Assembly (NCBI GenBank): GCA_038144425.1 | Contig: JAYQNS010000004.1 | Coordinates: forward strand, 806,001-870,000 | Reading direction: 5' to 3' | Length of the DNA: 64,000 bases | DNA from: Salivita marina | GTDB lineage: Bacteria; Pseudomonadota; Gammaproteobacteria; Pseudomonadales; Azotimanducaceae | Shown: in pieces, positions 42,198 to 50,490 of the stretch | Position numbering within the stretch: position 1 is the first letter of the stretch | Layout of the letters: each line of letters opens with the position of its first letter | Notes under the pieces: generated by a model | Told to the model about the DNA's origin: nothing | Database searches by the model: none | What the model saw: the letters and a program-made list of their open reading frames with translations, nothing else | Translations under genes and position numbers: made by a program

Positions 42198-43007
42198 ATG
42201 TCCCAGGACCTAATTGAGCAGGTTAGTGGCGGGGTCTTAACGCTCACCCTTAATCGGCAAGAGCGGAAAAACGCGCTCACTTCTGAACTCGGCTGGGCTC
42301 TAGTCGAGACCATGAAGAAAGCAACCGACGACGACGCAATACGGGTAATCGTGATCACCGGTGGAGATGCGGGCCCCTCAGAGGCTTTTTGCTCAGGGGC
42401 TGACCTAGCTCCGCCTTCCTCTGATGAAAGTCAGGAGAAGAGCACCAGTGCGGTCCTAGACGACACAGACTGGATTGGTCAGTTCCTCGTGGCCTTTCGT
42501 CTTCATTGCGATAAGCCCGTGATTGCTGCGATCAACGGAGTCGCCGTCGGGGCGGGCGTGGCCCTCGCGCTGTGTGCAGATCTTCGCATCGCGGCGCAAA
42601 GCGCCGCCCTTCACCCGGGCTATATTCGCGCGGGCACTTCTCCCGACGGTGGCCTCTCCTGGACCCTACCCACCCTCCTTGGTCACGAGGCCGCCCTTCG
42701 GTTTCTATGGGATCCGCGGATGGTTCCTGCGGAGGAAGCTCAGGCCCGCGGCCTAGTGGGGGAGGTGGTTGCCGATGACGCCTTTTCAGACGCTGTCGCT
42801 CGCCAGGCAGCGCAATTGGCTGCCCTCGCTCCCTTGGGTGTGCGTCAGACCAAGCGCTTGGTGGTGCGGGCAACCCTAGGCGCGGAAGTGCACAGCCATC
42901 TTCGGGATGAGTTGTCCTACGTTCGCCGCGGATTGGGGAGCGAGGATGGGAAGGAAGCGGTGCGGGCGATCTTCGAGAAGCGCGCCCCGACCTTTCGCGG
43001 CCGCTAA
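42198..43007 (+). CDS. Enoyl-CoA hydratase/isomerase, 5' part formed by IR2
   Basis: Crotonase-fold, 269 residues: ALTSELG and FCSGADL (oxyanion-hole region), INGVAVGAGVALALCADLRIA (second oxyanion strand) and GTSPDGGLSWTLP, whose Asp-Gly-Gly is seen in delta-isomerase/PaaG-like members. Residue positions for a two-Glu hydratase are not clear, so isomerase is as likely. GGAGG lies 7 bases before the ATG. Codons 7-96 coincide with the outer IR2 copy and look less GC-rich than the rest, so this part may have been brought by the element. Gene is intact. Confidence 0.85.
   Translation: MSQDLIEQVSGGVLTLTLNRQERKNALTSELGWALVETMKKATDDDAIRVIVITGGDAGPSEAFCSGADLAPPSSDESQEKSTSAVLDDTDWIGQFLVAFRLHCDKPVIAAINGVAVGAGVALALCADLRIAAQSAALHPGYIRAGTSPDGGLSWTLPTLLGHEAALRFLWDPRMVPAEEAQARGLVGEVVADDAFSDAVARQAAQLAALAPLGVRQTKRLVVRATLGAEVHSHLRDELSYVRRGLGSEDGKEAVRAIFEKRAPTFRGR
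42217..42484 (+). repeat. IR2 outer copy inside echA
   Basis: The outer arm of the right recombinase module. It begins 45 bp upstream of the recombinase 2 start codon and covers echA codons 7 to 96. One mismatch to the inner arm (a third-position T/C change). Its right edge, 42484, is the right limit of sequence attributable to the element. Confidence 0.95.
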
Positions 43008-43060
43008 GGCCCCGCCCCGCGCTATACTTGCCCTTTGCGCACGGGTAGGAAGGAACAACC

Positions 43061-44458
43061 ATGAGCGAAGGCGGCGGGAAACTTTGGGGTGGCCGCTTCA
43101 CGGAAGCCACCGATGCCTTCGTGGAGCGTTTCACCGCGTCCGTAGGCTTTGACCAGCGCCTCGCACGCCACGACCTTGCCGGCTCCCGGGCCCATGCCAC
43201 CATGCTCGCCGAGCAGGGGGTGCTTAGCGTTGAGGAGCGGGACGCAATCCTCGTTGGTCTCGACGAGATTGCCCGCGCCGTCGAGGATGGCACCTTCCCG
43301 TGGGCCGTCGAACTTGAAGACGTGCATATGAATATCGAGGCCCGGCTAACTGACCGCATTGGCGCTGCCGGGAAAAAGCTGCACACGGGCCGGTCCCGCA
43401 ATGATCAGGTTGCCACGGACATTCGCCTTTGGCTGCGGGACGCCATTGATGGGTTAGACGCTGAGCTGCTGCGTCTTTGTGAGGGCCTTCTGGCCCAGGC
43501 TGAGGCCAACGCCGACACTATCATGCCGGGCTTTACCCATCTTCAGACGGCCCAGCCCGTGACCCTCGGCCACCACTTTCTGGCCTGGTTTGAAATGCTC
43601 CTTCGCGATCGTTCCCGCCTCCAGGATTGCCGCAAGCGTCTGAACGCTTGCCCGCTGGGAGCGGCGGCTCTCGCCGGCACCACCTTTCCTATTAGCCGGG
43701 AACGGACCGCAAGCCTGCTCGGCTTCGATCGGGTGGTGGAGAATTCCCTGGATGCGGTGAGTGACCGGGACTTCGCCATGGAGTTCACGGCCTGGGCCAG
43801 TATCACCATGGTGCATCTCTCGCGCTTCTCGGAAGAGCTTATTCTTTGGGCCTCCGCGCAGTTTGCCTTTATCGATTTGCCCGATCGCTTTTGCACCGGC
43901 TCCTCGATCATGCCCCAGAAGAAAAATCCCGATGTGCCCGAGCTGGTGCGGGGAAAGAGCGGCCGCGTGGTGGGGCATTTGATGGCTCTGCTCATGCTCA
44001 TGAAGGGGCAACCTCTGGCTTACAACAAGGATAACCAGGAGGACAAGGAACCCCTTTTCGACTGTGCGGATACGCTGTCCGACTGCCTCCGAGCTTTCGC
44101 CGATATGGTTCCGGCCCTCGTCCCCCGCCGCGCCACGCTCCGGGAAGCGGCCATTTCCGGCTTCGCCACGGCCACGGACCTGGCGGATTACCTCGTTCGA
44201 GCGGGGCTTCCCTTCCGCGATGCCCATGAAGTGGTGGGGCGGGCCGTGGCCCATGCGGTTGCCGCTGAGTGCGATCTCGCGGAACTGTCCCTGGAGACGC
44301 TCCAAGGCTTTTCAGACCGCATCGAGGAAGATGTCTACGCCGTGCTTACGGTGGAAGGCTCCGTGGCGGCCCGGGACCACTTCGGGGCCACCGCGCCGTC
44401 CCAGGTCCGCGCCGCCGTGGCGCGGGGTCGGGAGCGCCTGGCCCAGGGGCTGCTATGA
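43061..44458 (+). CDS. argH: Argininosuccinate lyase
   Basis: Last step of arginine synthesis: cleaves argininosuccinate to arginine and fumarate. The 465-residue protein carries the fumarase/ASL signature GSSIMPQKKNPD (flexible loop with catalytic Ser), HTGRSRNDQVATD and THLQTAQPVT. First gene of the argH-lptM-lysA-dapF cluster; GGAAGGAA RBS. Confidence 0.97.
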   Translation: MSEGGGKLWGGRFTEATDAFVERFTASVGFDQRLARHDLAGSRAHATMLAEQGVLSVEERDAILVGLDEIARAVEDGTFPWAVELEDVHMNIEARLTDRIGAAGKKLHTGRSRNDQVATDIRLWLRDAIDGLDAELLRLCEGLLAQAEANADTIMPGFTHLQTAQPVTLGHHFLAWFEMLLRDRSRLQDCRKRLNACPLGAAALAGTTFPISRERTASLLGFDRVVENSLDAVSDRDFAMEFTAWASITMVHLSRFSEELILWASAQFAFIDLPDRFCTGSSIMPQKKNPDVPELVRGKSGRVVGHLMALLMLMKGQPLAYNKDNQEDKEPLFDCADTLSDCLRAFADMVPALVPRRATLREAAISGFATATDLADYLVRAGLPFRDAHEVVGRAVAHAVAAECDLAELSLETLQGFSDRIEEDVYAVLTVEGSVAARDHFGATAPSQVRAAVARGRERLAQGLL

Positions 44459-44503
44459 TGCGCCACCTCGCTCTTCTGCCCTCTGCCTTCGGGAGCTAAG
44501 TCT

Positions 44504-44614
44504 ATGCTACGACTCGCCCTTTTCGCCGTGCTCCTATCGGGAGCGGTGGCCAGCTGTGGCATCAAGGGGCCCCTATCGGCGCCGGGCCACGGCGACACCC
44601 AGGTGCAGGCGTAG
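44504..44614 (+). CDS. lptM: LptM (YifL)-like small lipoprotein
   Basis: A 36-residue lipoprotein: hydrophobic signal, lipobox VASC, then the hallmark GIKGPL after the cysteine. LptM assists disulfide maturation of the LPS translocon subunit LptD; DsbA, encoded in this window, is on the same path. Its place between argH and lysA is conserved in gammaproteobacteria. The stop is five bases before the lysA start. Easily missed because of its size. Confidence 0.88.
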   Translation: MLRLALFAVLLSGAVASCGIKGPLSAPGHGDTQVQA

Positions 44615-44619
44615 GCACC

Positions 44620-45888
44620 ATGACGCTCGGCTCCTTCGCTTACGAGGGCGGAACCCTCTGCGCCGGTTCTGTCCCCCTTGCGCCCCTCGCCGAGCGCTTC
44701 GGCACACCACTCTATATCTATGATTTCGATGCCATTGCGGCGCGCTACGGCGCCTTTTCGCAAGCTCTCGGAGATCAGCCCCATCGCATCTGCTACGCCG
44801 TTAAGGCCAACAGCAGTCTGGCCTTGCTGGCGCGCCTGGCCCGCCTGGGCTCGGGCTTTGACATCGTATCCGGGGGTGAACTCGCTCGGGTGCTGGCCGC
44901 CGGCGGCGATCCTGCCAAGATCGTCTTTTCCGGGGTGGGAAAGAGCACCGGGGAGCTGCAGGCGGCCCTCGACGCCAACATCGGCTGTTTCAACGTAGAG
45001 TCTGAACCCGAACTTTGGCGCTTGGCGGCGCTCGCGGAGGCGTCCGGGGTTGAAGCGCCTGTGTCCCTTCGGGTGAACCCCGATGTGGATCCTAAAACCC
45101 ATCCCTATATTTCCACGGGTTTGAAGGACAACAAGTTTGGCCTCGCGGTGGACCAGGCCGCGGCCCTTTACCCACGTATCGCTGCCCATCCGGGGCTTCG
45201 GGCCGTAGGCATCGATTTTCACATTGGCTCCCAGCTCACCACTCTTTCACCCTTTATCGATGCCCTCCGTAGGGTGCTCGCACTGGTCGATCAGCTAGAA
45301 GCAGACGGCATTACGCTCTCCCACATTGATGTCGGGGGCGGTCTGGGGGTGCGCTATGACAAGGAAGCGCCGCCCTCCGCGGTGGCCTATGCGGCGGGGC
45401 TCAAGGGGGCACTTCAGGGCCGGCCCCAAACGCTCGTGCTTGAGCCAGGCCGCTGGCTCGTGGCCGAGGCGGGCGCCCTGCTCACTACCGTAGAGTACGA
45501 AAAGCACCACGAAGGAAAGCGCTTTCTGATCGTGGATGCGGCCATGACGGAGCTGCTTCGCCCGGCGCTCTATGACGCCTGGCATCCCATTGTGCCTCTG
45601 GCTGAGCCTATCGCTGATGCAGAGGGCGCCCTGGCAGATGTTGTGGGCCCGGTCTGCGAATCCTCCGACGTGCTCGGTAGGGATCGACCCCTAGCCGTGG
45701 GGGAAGGGGACGGGCTTGCCATTCTTGGTGCCGGTGCCTATGGCTTCGGCATGGCCTCGAACTACAACACGCGAAATCGCCCCGCGGAGGTGCTCCTAGA
45801 AGCCGGGCAGGCTTATCTGGTGCGGCGCCGGGAGCGCTACGAAGATCAATTTGCCCTGGAAAGCCTCGCGCTTTCGGGGGCCGAGTGA
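44620..45888 (+). CDS. lysA: Diaminopimelate decarboxylase
   Basis: PLP enzyme converting meso-diaminopimelate to lysine. In the 422-residue protein the PLP Lys is in CYAVKANSSLALL, with HIGSQ, the glycine-rich phosphate loop DVGGGLGVRYD, EPGRW and the dimer-interface CESSD. Overlaps dapF by 4 bases. Confidence 0.97.
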   Translation: MTLGSFAYEGGTLCAGSVPLAPLAERFGTPLYIYDFDAIAARYGAFSQALGDQPHRICYAVKANSSLALLARLARLGSGFDIVSGGELARVLAAGGDPAKIVFSGVGKSTGELQAALDANIGCFNVESEPELWRLAALAEASGVEAPVSLRVNPDVDPKTHPYISTGLKDNKFGLAVDQAAALYPRIAAHPGLRAVGIDFHIGSQLTTLSPFIDALRRVLALVDQLEADGITLSHIDVGGGLGVRYDKEAPPSAVAYAAGLKGALQGRPQTLVLEPGRWLVAEAGALLTTVEYEKHHEGKRFLIVDAAMTELLRPALYDAWHPIVPLAEPIADAEGALADVVGPVCESSDVLGRDRPLAVGEGDGLAILGAGAYGFGMASNYNTRNRPAEVLLEAGQAYLVRRRERYEDQFALESLALSGAE

Positions 45889-46727
45889 AACTCAGCTTCA
45901 CAAAAATGCATGGCCTAGGAAACGACTTCGCCGTCGTTGATCTCCTAACCCAGCGCGCCAAGCTGACTCCGGCGCAAATTGCTGTGCTCGCGGATCGGCA
46001 TCGAGGTATTGGCTTCGACCAGCTGCTTGCCGTTGAGCCTCCCCAGCGACCGGAGGCGGACTTTCGCTATCGCATCTTCAATACGGATGGCTCTGAGGCC
46101 GAGCAGTGCGGCAATGGCGCGCGGTGCTTTGCCCGCTTTGTGGTGGAGCGAGGGCTGACGAAGAAACAGACCTTGGTGCTCGAGGTCCCCCGGGGGACGA
46201 TCACCGCTACGCTTCAGGATCAGGGCTGGGTCGAGGTTGATATGGGGTCGCCGAGCTTTGCGCTGGATGCCTTCCCCGTTACGCTCGGTTCTCGGGCCGA
46301 GGCCCAGGGCCTTTCCCTGGAAATGGCCACGGACGCCGGGCCCGCGGTGCTTACGCTCATATCCATGGGCAACCCCCATGGGGTCATTTTCGTCCCGTCC
46401 GTCGTGGACGCCCCCGTGGCGGCGCTCGGGGCGGCGCTCCAGGCCCACGAGGCGTTTCCCGAAAGTTTAAACGTAGGGTTTTGCGAGATCGTCGATCGTA
46501 AGCGCCTGCGCCTTCGCGTCTACGAACGCGGGGTGGGGGAAACCCAAGCCTGCGGCTCGGGCGCCTGCGCGGCGATGGCCGCCGCCCGGGAGCAGGGGTG
46601 GGTTGGGGATGAGGTGACGGTCTCCCTTTCCGGCGGGGAGCTACGGCTGCGCTGGCAGGGCCCCGGATCCCCTCTTATGATGGCTGGACCCACGGCTTTT
46701 GCTTACGAAGGACAGGTTCGCCTATGA
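45885..46727 (+). CDS. dapF: Diaminopimelate epimerase
   Basis: Interconverts LL- and meso-diaminopimelate, feeding both lysine and peptidoglycan. The two catalytic cysteines are present in EQCGNGARC and QACGSGACA; MHGLGNDF is at the N-terminus. GTG start overlapping the lysA stop; the stop overlaps the next gene (ATGA). Confidence 0.97.
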   Translation: MKLSFTKMHGLGNDFAVVDLLTQRAKLTPAQIAVLADRHRGIGFDQLLAVEPPQRPEADFRYRIFNTDGSEAEQCGNGARCFARFVVERGLTKKQTLVLEVPRGTITATLQDQGWVEVDMGSPSFALDAFPVTLGSRAEAQGLSLEMATDAGPAVLTLISMGNPHGVIFVPSVVDAPVAALGAALQAHEAFPESLNVGFCEIVDRKRLRLRVYERGVGETQACGSGACAAMAAAREQGWVGDEVTVSLSGGELRLRWQGPGSPLMMAGPTAFAYEGQVRL

Positions 46728-47386
46728 CGGAAGCCGCAGTGGTCGCCTTTTTAGAGGCCAACCCGGATTTCTTCCAAAAGCAGCCCGAGCTGCTGAACAA
46801 GCTCATGTTGCCTCACGACGTTCCCGGCGCCACGTCCCTCGTGACCCGTCAGCTGGGGGTGCTACGGGAGCGTAACCAGGCCCTCCGGGCACGGCTTGGG
46901 GATGTGCTGGAAAGCGCTGAGAGCAATCATGCGCTTTTCGAAGCTACCCTGAAGGCCACGCAAGCGCTGCTGGCCCTGTCCCGTAGCGTGCGCGGCGCAG
47001 AAGCCCTTGCCATTCTTCAAAGCCATTTTGCGGCCGACGCCATCGCCTTGAAGACCGTGGTCTCGGAGGGAGCGGAAAGCCCCGTGCCGGCGCTCCCAGC
47101 GGTGAGCGCTTCGGCGCTAGAAAATATCCTGGGGCCTTTGCTTTCGGAGGAGCCTGCCTGCGGCGCCCTGCGCCCGGAGGAGCAGACCCTCTTGTTTGAC
47201 GAGGCGCGCTATCCCTCGGCGATCTTTGCGCGCTTCCCCCTGGGGCAGGGCGCGCTCCTTCTCGCCTTTGGCAGCCGCGACGGGGGGCACTTCACTGCCG
47301 CCATGGGCACGCTGTTCTTCGAATTTTTGGGCCAAACCCTCGCGGCCTTGCTCGACCCCGCGCCCGCCGGCAGCCGGGAGCGCTAG
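46724..47386 (+). CDS. DUF484 family (GAF-like) protein
   Basis: 220 residues: an N-terminal helical stretch (FLEANPDFFQKQPELLNKL), a coiled coil (about 45-75) and a GAF-like domain to the C-terminus. The family always sits between dapF and xerC in gammaproteobacteria, but its role is unknown. Confidence 0.88.
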   Translation: MTEAAVVAFLEANPDFFQKQPELLNKLMLPHDVPGATSLVTRQLGVLRERNQALRARLGDVLESAESNHALFEATLKATQALLALSRSVRGAEALAILQSHFAADAIALKTVVSEGAESPVPALPAVSASALENILGPLLSEEPACGALRPEEQTLLFDEARYPSAIFARFPLGQGALLLAFGSRDGGHFTAAMGTLFFEFLGQTLAALLDPAPAGSRER

Positions 47387-47392
47387 CCTTTC

Positions 47393-48313
47393 ATGGCGCC
47401 CGTGGAGGCTTTCCTCGAGCGTCTCGCGCGGGAAGCCCAGCTGTCTCCCCGCACCGTGGAAGGCTATCGCCGGGACCTCGCCCGCTTCCACGAATGGTGG
47501 GCAGGCTTAGGGAGCGGAGCCGGAGACTACGCCTCTCTCACCGCTCACGACCTTCGGGCCTTCGTTGCGGCGGAGCACGGCCGAGGCCTGGGAAGCAAAA
47601 GCATCGCCCGGGCCCTTGCGGCGCTGCGCAGCTTCTTTCGCTACCTGATTCAGGAAGCGGACCTGCCCCGTAATCCCGCCGAAGGGGTGCGGCCGCCTCG
47701 CGGCGCCCGGCGCCTGCCGCGCACCCTCGATGTGGATGTTATGGCTCAGCTCTTGACCCCCGAGGGCGAGGGCGAACCGTGGCTGGCCTGCCGGGATCAG
47801 GCGATCTTCGAGCTTTTCTACTCTAGTGGGCTGCGGCTGGCCGAGCTGGTTGGCCTCAACGTGGAAGATTGCGATCTTGCTGAGGGGTTGGTGCAGGTCA
47901 CAGGAAAGGGCCAAAAAACCCGCCGCGTTCCCCTCGGCGGGCCAGCTCGGGAGGCCATCGTCGCTTGGCGTCGTTTTCGCGCCGAGCGCTTCCCCGCCGA
48001 GCCTCTGGAGCGGGGGCCGCTCTTCCTTTCTTCTCGGGGGCAGCGCCTGAGTCCCCGAAGCGTGCAGGCCCGGCTGAAGGCTCGGGCCCAGACCCGGGCG
48101 CCAGGACAGCGGGTCCATCCCCACGCCCTGCGCCATTCCTTTGCCAGCCACATGCTTGAAGCCAGTGGCGATCTGCGCGCCGTACAGGAGCTCCTGGGGC
48201 ATGCTGATATCTCAACCACACAGATTTACACCCACCTTGATTTTTCCCATTTGAGCGGCGTTTACGATCAAGCCCACCCTCGGGCCCGGCGCCGGGCCAA
48301 GGACGAGGAATAA
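47393..48313 (+). CDS. xerC: Site-specific tyrosine recombinase XerC
   Basis: Resolves chromosome dimers at dif with XerD. The 306-residue protein has the N-terminal core-binding domain (about 1-95) and catalytic domain with Arg in SSGLRLAELV, Lys in TGKGQKTRRVP, HALRHSFASHML, LLGHADISTTQIY and the Tyr nucleophile in QIYTHLD. A core gene, unrelated in context to the two island recombinases. Confidence 0.96.
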   Translation: MAPVEAFLERLAREAQLSPRTVEGYRRDLARFHEWWAGLGSGAGDYASLTAHDLRAFVAAEHGRGLGSKSIARALAALRSFFRYLIQEADLPRNPAEGVRPPRGARRLPRTLDVDVMAQLLTPEGEGEPWLACRDQAIFELFYSSGLRLAELVGLNVEDCDLAEGLVQVTGKGQKTRRVPLGGPAREAIVAWRRFRAERFPAEPLERGPLFLSSRGQRLSPRSVQARLKARAQTRAPGQRVHPHALRHSFASHMLEASGDLRAVQELLGHADISTTQIYTHLDFSHLSGVYDQAHPRARRRAKDEE

Positions 48314-48316
48314 GCC

Positions 48317-49006
48317 ATGGCCGAACCGCTGCGTCTGCTGTGCTTTGATTTGGACGATACGCTGTGGCCCGTGCGCCCGGTGATCATCCGCGCGGAACAC
48401 CGCCTGCGGAACCACCTGGATGCAGTGGCCCCACGGGTTCATCAGCGCCTGGGCCCGGAGGAGTTCACCGCGCTTCGGGAAGCACGGCTTGGGGCCGATC
48501 CCAGTCTGCGGCATCGGCTATCGGCGCTGCGCCGCCTGGTCCTCGAAGATGCGCTCCGCAATGTTGGCTACGCCGATGCGGAGTCCCTGGCGGTGGAGGC
48601 TTTCGAGGTGTTCTTCGATGCGCGCAACGACGTCGCCTATTTCGAAGGCACGCTGGAGGCACTCGAGGTGCTGTCCCGGCGCTACACCTTGGCAGCCCTG
48701 TCCAACGGAAACGCAGATATCCGGCGCTTGGGGCTCGAGCGGATCTTTGCCTTTCATTTAAATGCGGAGGGCGTCGGGGCGCCGAAGCCTCAGCCCGCCA
48801 TGTTTGAGGCCGCGCTTCGGCAGGCGGGGCTTGGCCCGGAGCAGGCCGTTCATATTGGCGATAACGCTGTGGATGACGTGGGGGGCGCCGCGGCCTTGGG
48901 TATCAAAACCGTATGGGTGAACGAGAGCGGAGCCCCCTGGCCTGGCCCCGGGCCGGCGCCGGATTGGATCGTGCCCGACGTCCCGGCGCTTCTGGGGATC
49001 TTCTAG
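48317..49006 (+). CDS. HAD family hydrolase (YigB-like)
   Basis: A 229-residue haloacid dehalogenase-superfamily phosphatase: motif I DLDDTLWPV, motif II SNGN, motif III Lys in GAPKPQPAMF, motif IV IGDNAVDDVGGA. YigB in E. coli dephosphorylates FMN and other small phosphates and also follows xerC, so this is the likely orthologue. Ends 4 bases inside the convergent thrC stop. Confidence 0.88.
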   Translation: MAEPLRLLCFDLDDTLWPVRPVIIRAEHRLRNHLDAVAPRVHQRLGPEEFTALREARLGADPSLRHRLSALRRLVLEDALRNVGYADAESLAVEAFEVFFDARNDVAYFEGTLEALEVLSRRYTLAALSNGNADIRRLGLERIFAFHLNAEGVGAPKPQPAMFEAALRQAGLGPEQAVHIGDNAVDDVGGAAALGIKTVWVNESGAPWPGPGPAPDWIVPDVPALLGIF

Positions 49007-50373
49007 CTTCGGCCGTGGGCTTCGATAAAGGCTTTTACGGCATCTTCTGATGCGGGCAGGGGCGTGGAGCGCTTCGGCAGCCCCGCCAGTCCCTCCACCC
49101 GGGGGTGGGTCGCGAGGGGGGCGCCCACGGCGCCATTTACCGCCTCTGGGAATTTCGAAGGATGCGCCGTGGCTAGGCACACGAGCGGCTCGTCTCCCAT
49201 GCGGAGAGCTCGCCCGGCGGCTACGCCCACGGCCGTGTGGGGGTCGAGCAGATAATCTTCTTCTTCGTGCACTGCTGCGATGGTCTCTAGGGTTTCTTCC
49301 CGACCGACGGCTCGGGCGCAGATGAGATCGTCGATGGGTGCTCCGTCGTCTAAATGGAACGCGCCGCATTGGGCGAAGCTTTCCATGGCCTCCCGAAGCG
49401 CTTCGGCACTTTGCCCGAGGCGGTAGAAGAGGAAGCGCTCGAAGTTGCTCGCCACCTGGATATCCATGGAGGGGCTGATGGTGAATTTCACGTCGCCCCG
49501 GGCGTAGCGCCCCGTATTGAAGAACACGGAAAGGATGTCGTTTTCGTTCGTGGCCAGGATGAGCTGGGTGATCGGTAGGCCCATCTTTTCCGCTAGCCAG
49601 CCGGCGAAAATGTCGCCAAAGTTTCCCGTGGGGACCGAGAAGGCCAGGGGCTTTTGTCCTGCGGCGTAATAGGCGTGGAAGTAGTAGACCACCTGCGCCA
49701 GCACCCGGGCCCAGTTCACGGAGTTCACCGCCCCCAGATGCCAGCGGGCCTTAAAGGGCAAATCCCGGAAGATGCTTTTGAGAATCGCTTGGCAGTCGTC
49801 GAAGGTGCCATCGATGGCAAGGGCGTGGACGTTCTCGTCCGCCACCGTGGTCATTTGCAGTTCCTGAATTGGGGACGTTTTGCCCTCCGGGAACATTATG
49901 AAAATGTCGATGTTGTTCCGACCTCGGGCTCCGGCAATGGCGGCGCTCCCCGTATCGCCACTCGTGGCGCCGAGAATGTTCAGGTGTTCCCCCCGGGCTT
50001 CGAGGATGTACTCAAAAAGCTGGCCGAGTAGCTGAAGCGCCACGTCCTTGAAAGCGAGCGTCGGACCGTGCCAAAGCTCCTGAACGTAAAGATCTTTCAT
50101 GGAATGAAGCGGTACCACGGCTTCGCAGTCGAAGGTGGCATAGGCGGCATTGATCAGGCGCCGTAGATCGGCCTCGGGGATATCGCCCACGTAGGGCGAC
50201 AGCACTTCATAGGCGAGGTCCGGGAAAGAGAGTGCGGCCCAAGCGTCCAGCTTATCCCCTACCTTGGGAATGCTTTCGGGAATCAGCAGCCCGCCGTCGG
50301 AAGCGAGGCCCATGAGGACCGCATCTTGAAAGGCCACGGGCTCAGTTTGGCCTCGGGTGCTGACATAGCGCAT
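49003..50373 (-). CDS. thrC: Threonine synthase
   Basis: PLP enzyme converting O-phosphohomoserine to threonine. The 456-residue protein starts MRYVSTRGQTEPVAFQDAVL, the family N-terminus; the PLP Lys is in PTLAFKDVALQ, with GATSGDTGSAA and the phosphate loop PTGNFGDIFAG. I start at 50373 because the upstream 14 codons are non-family. Stands apart from thrB (17.8 kb) and hom (not in window). Confidence 0.96.
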   Translation of the reverse strand: MRYVSTRGQTEPVAFQDAVLMGLASDGGLLIPESIPKVGDKLDAWAALSFPDLAYEVLSPYVGDIPEADLRRLINAAYATFDCEAVVPLHSMKDLYVQELWHGPTLAFKDVALQLLGQLFEYILEARGEHLNILGATSGDTGSAAIAGARGRNNIDIFIMFPEGKTSPIQELQMTTVADENVHALAIDGTFDDCQAILKSIFRDLPFKARWHLGAVNSVNWARVLAQVVYYFHAYYAAGQKPLAFSVPTGNFGDIFAGWLAEKMGLPITQLILATNENDILSVFFNTGRYARGDVKFTISPSMDIQVASNFERFLFYRLGQSAEALREAMESFAQCGAFHLDDGAPIDDLICARAVGREETLETIAAVHEEEDYLLDPHTAVGVAAGRALRMGDEPLVCLATAHPSKFPEAVNGAVGAPLATHPRVEGLAGLPKRSTPLPASEDAVKAFIEAHGRS

Positions 50374-50490
50374 GGGTTGTGATTCTCCTGGGTAAGCGGG
50401 GCGCAGTTTACCCAAGGAGGGGCAGCCTGTCTGGCGATAAGGTGCCGCGCCCGAACCTCGAGCGCAGCGCCAGAATGCTCCGTTGAGGCC

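Larger units (their letters stand above)
34784..42484. mobile_element. Genomic island bounded by two inverted-repeat recombinase modules
   Basis: About 7.7 kb, visibly less GC-rich than its flanks. The order is: repeat-flanked recombinase 1, endA pseudogene, DUF-like HTH gene, alpA, primase-polymerase/helicase (broken), a palindromic non-coding stretch, a terminase-small-like gene and repeat-flanked recombinase 2. The left edge cuts motA and the right edge lies inside echA. The content resembles phage satellites or integrative plasmids (AlpA, prim-pol plus RepA-like helicase, integrase), but no capsid, tail, conjugation or defence gene is seen. It may be one element or two recombinase units that landed around older material. 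Both outer limits are set by repeat identity. Confidence 0.75.

Noticed and set aside
34784..42484. Classic prophage or ICE with direct att repeats
   Set aside because: No direct repeat pair bounds the island, no structural or conjugation genes are present, and the terminal repeats are inverted and pairwise different.
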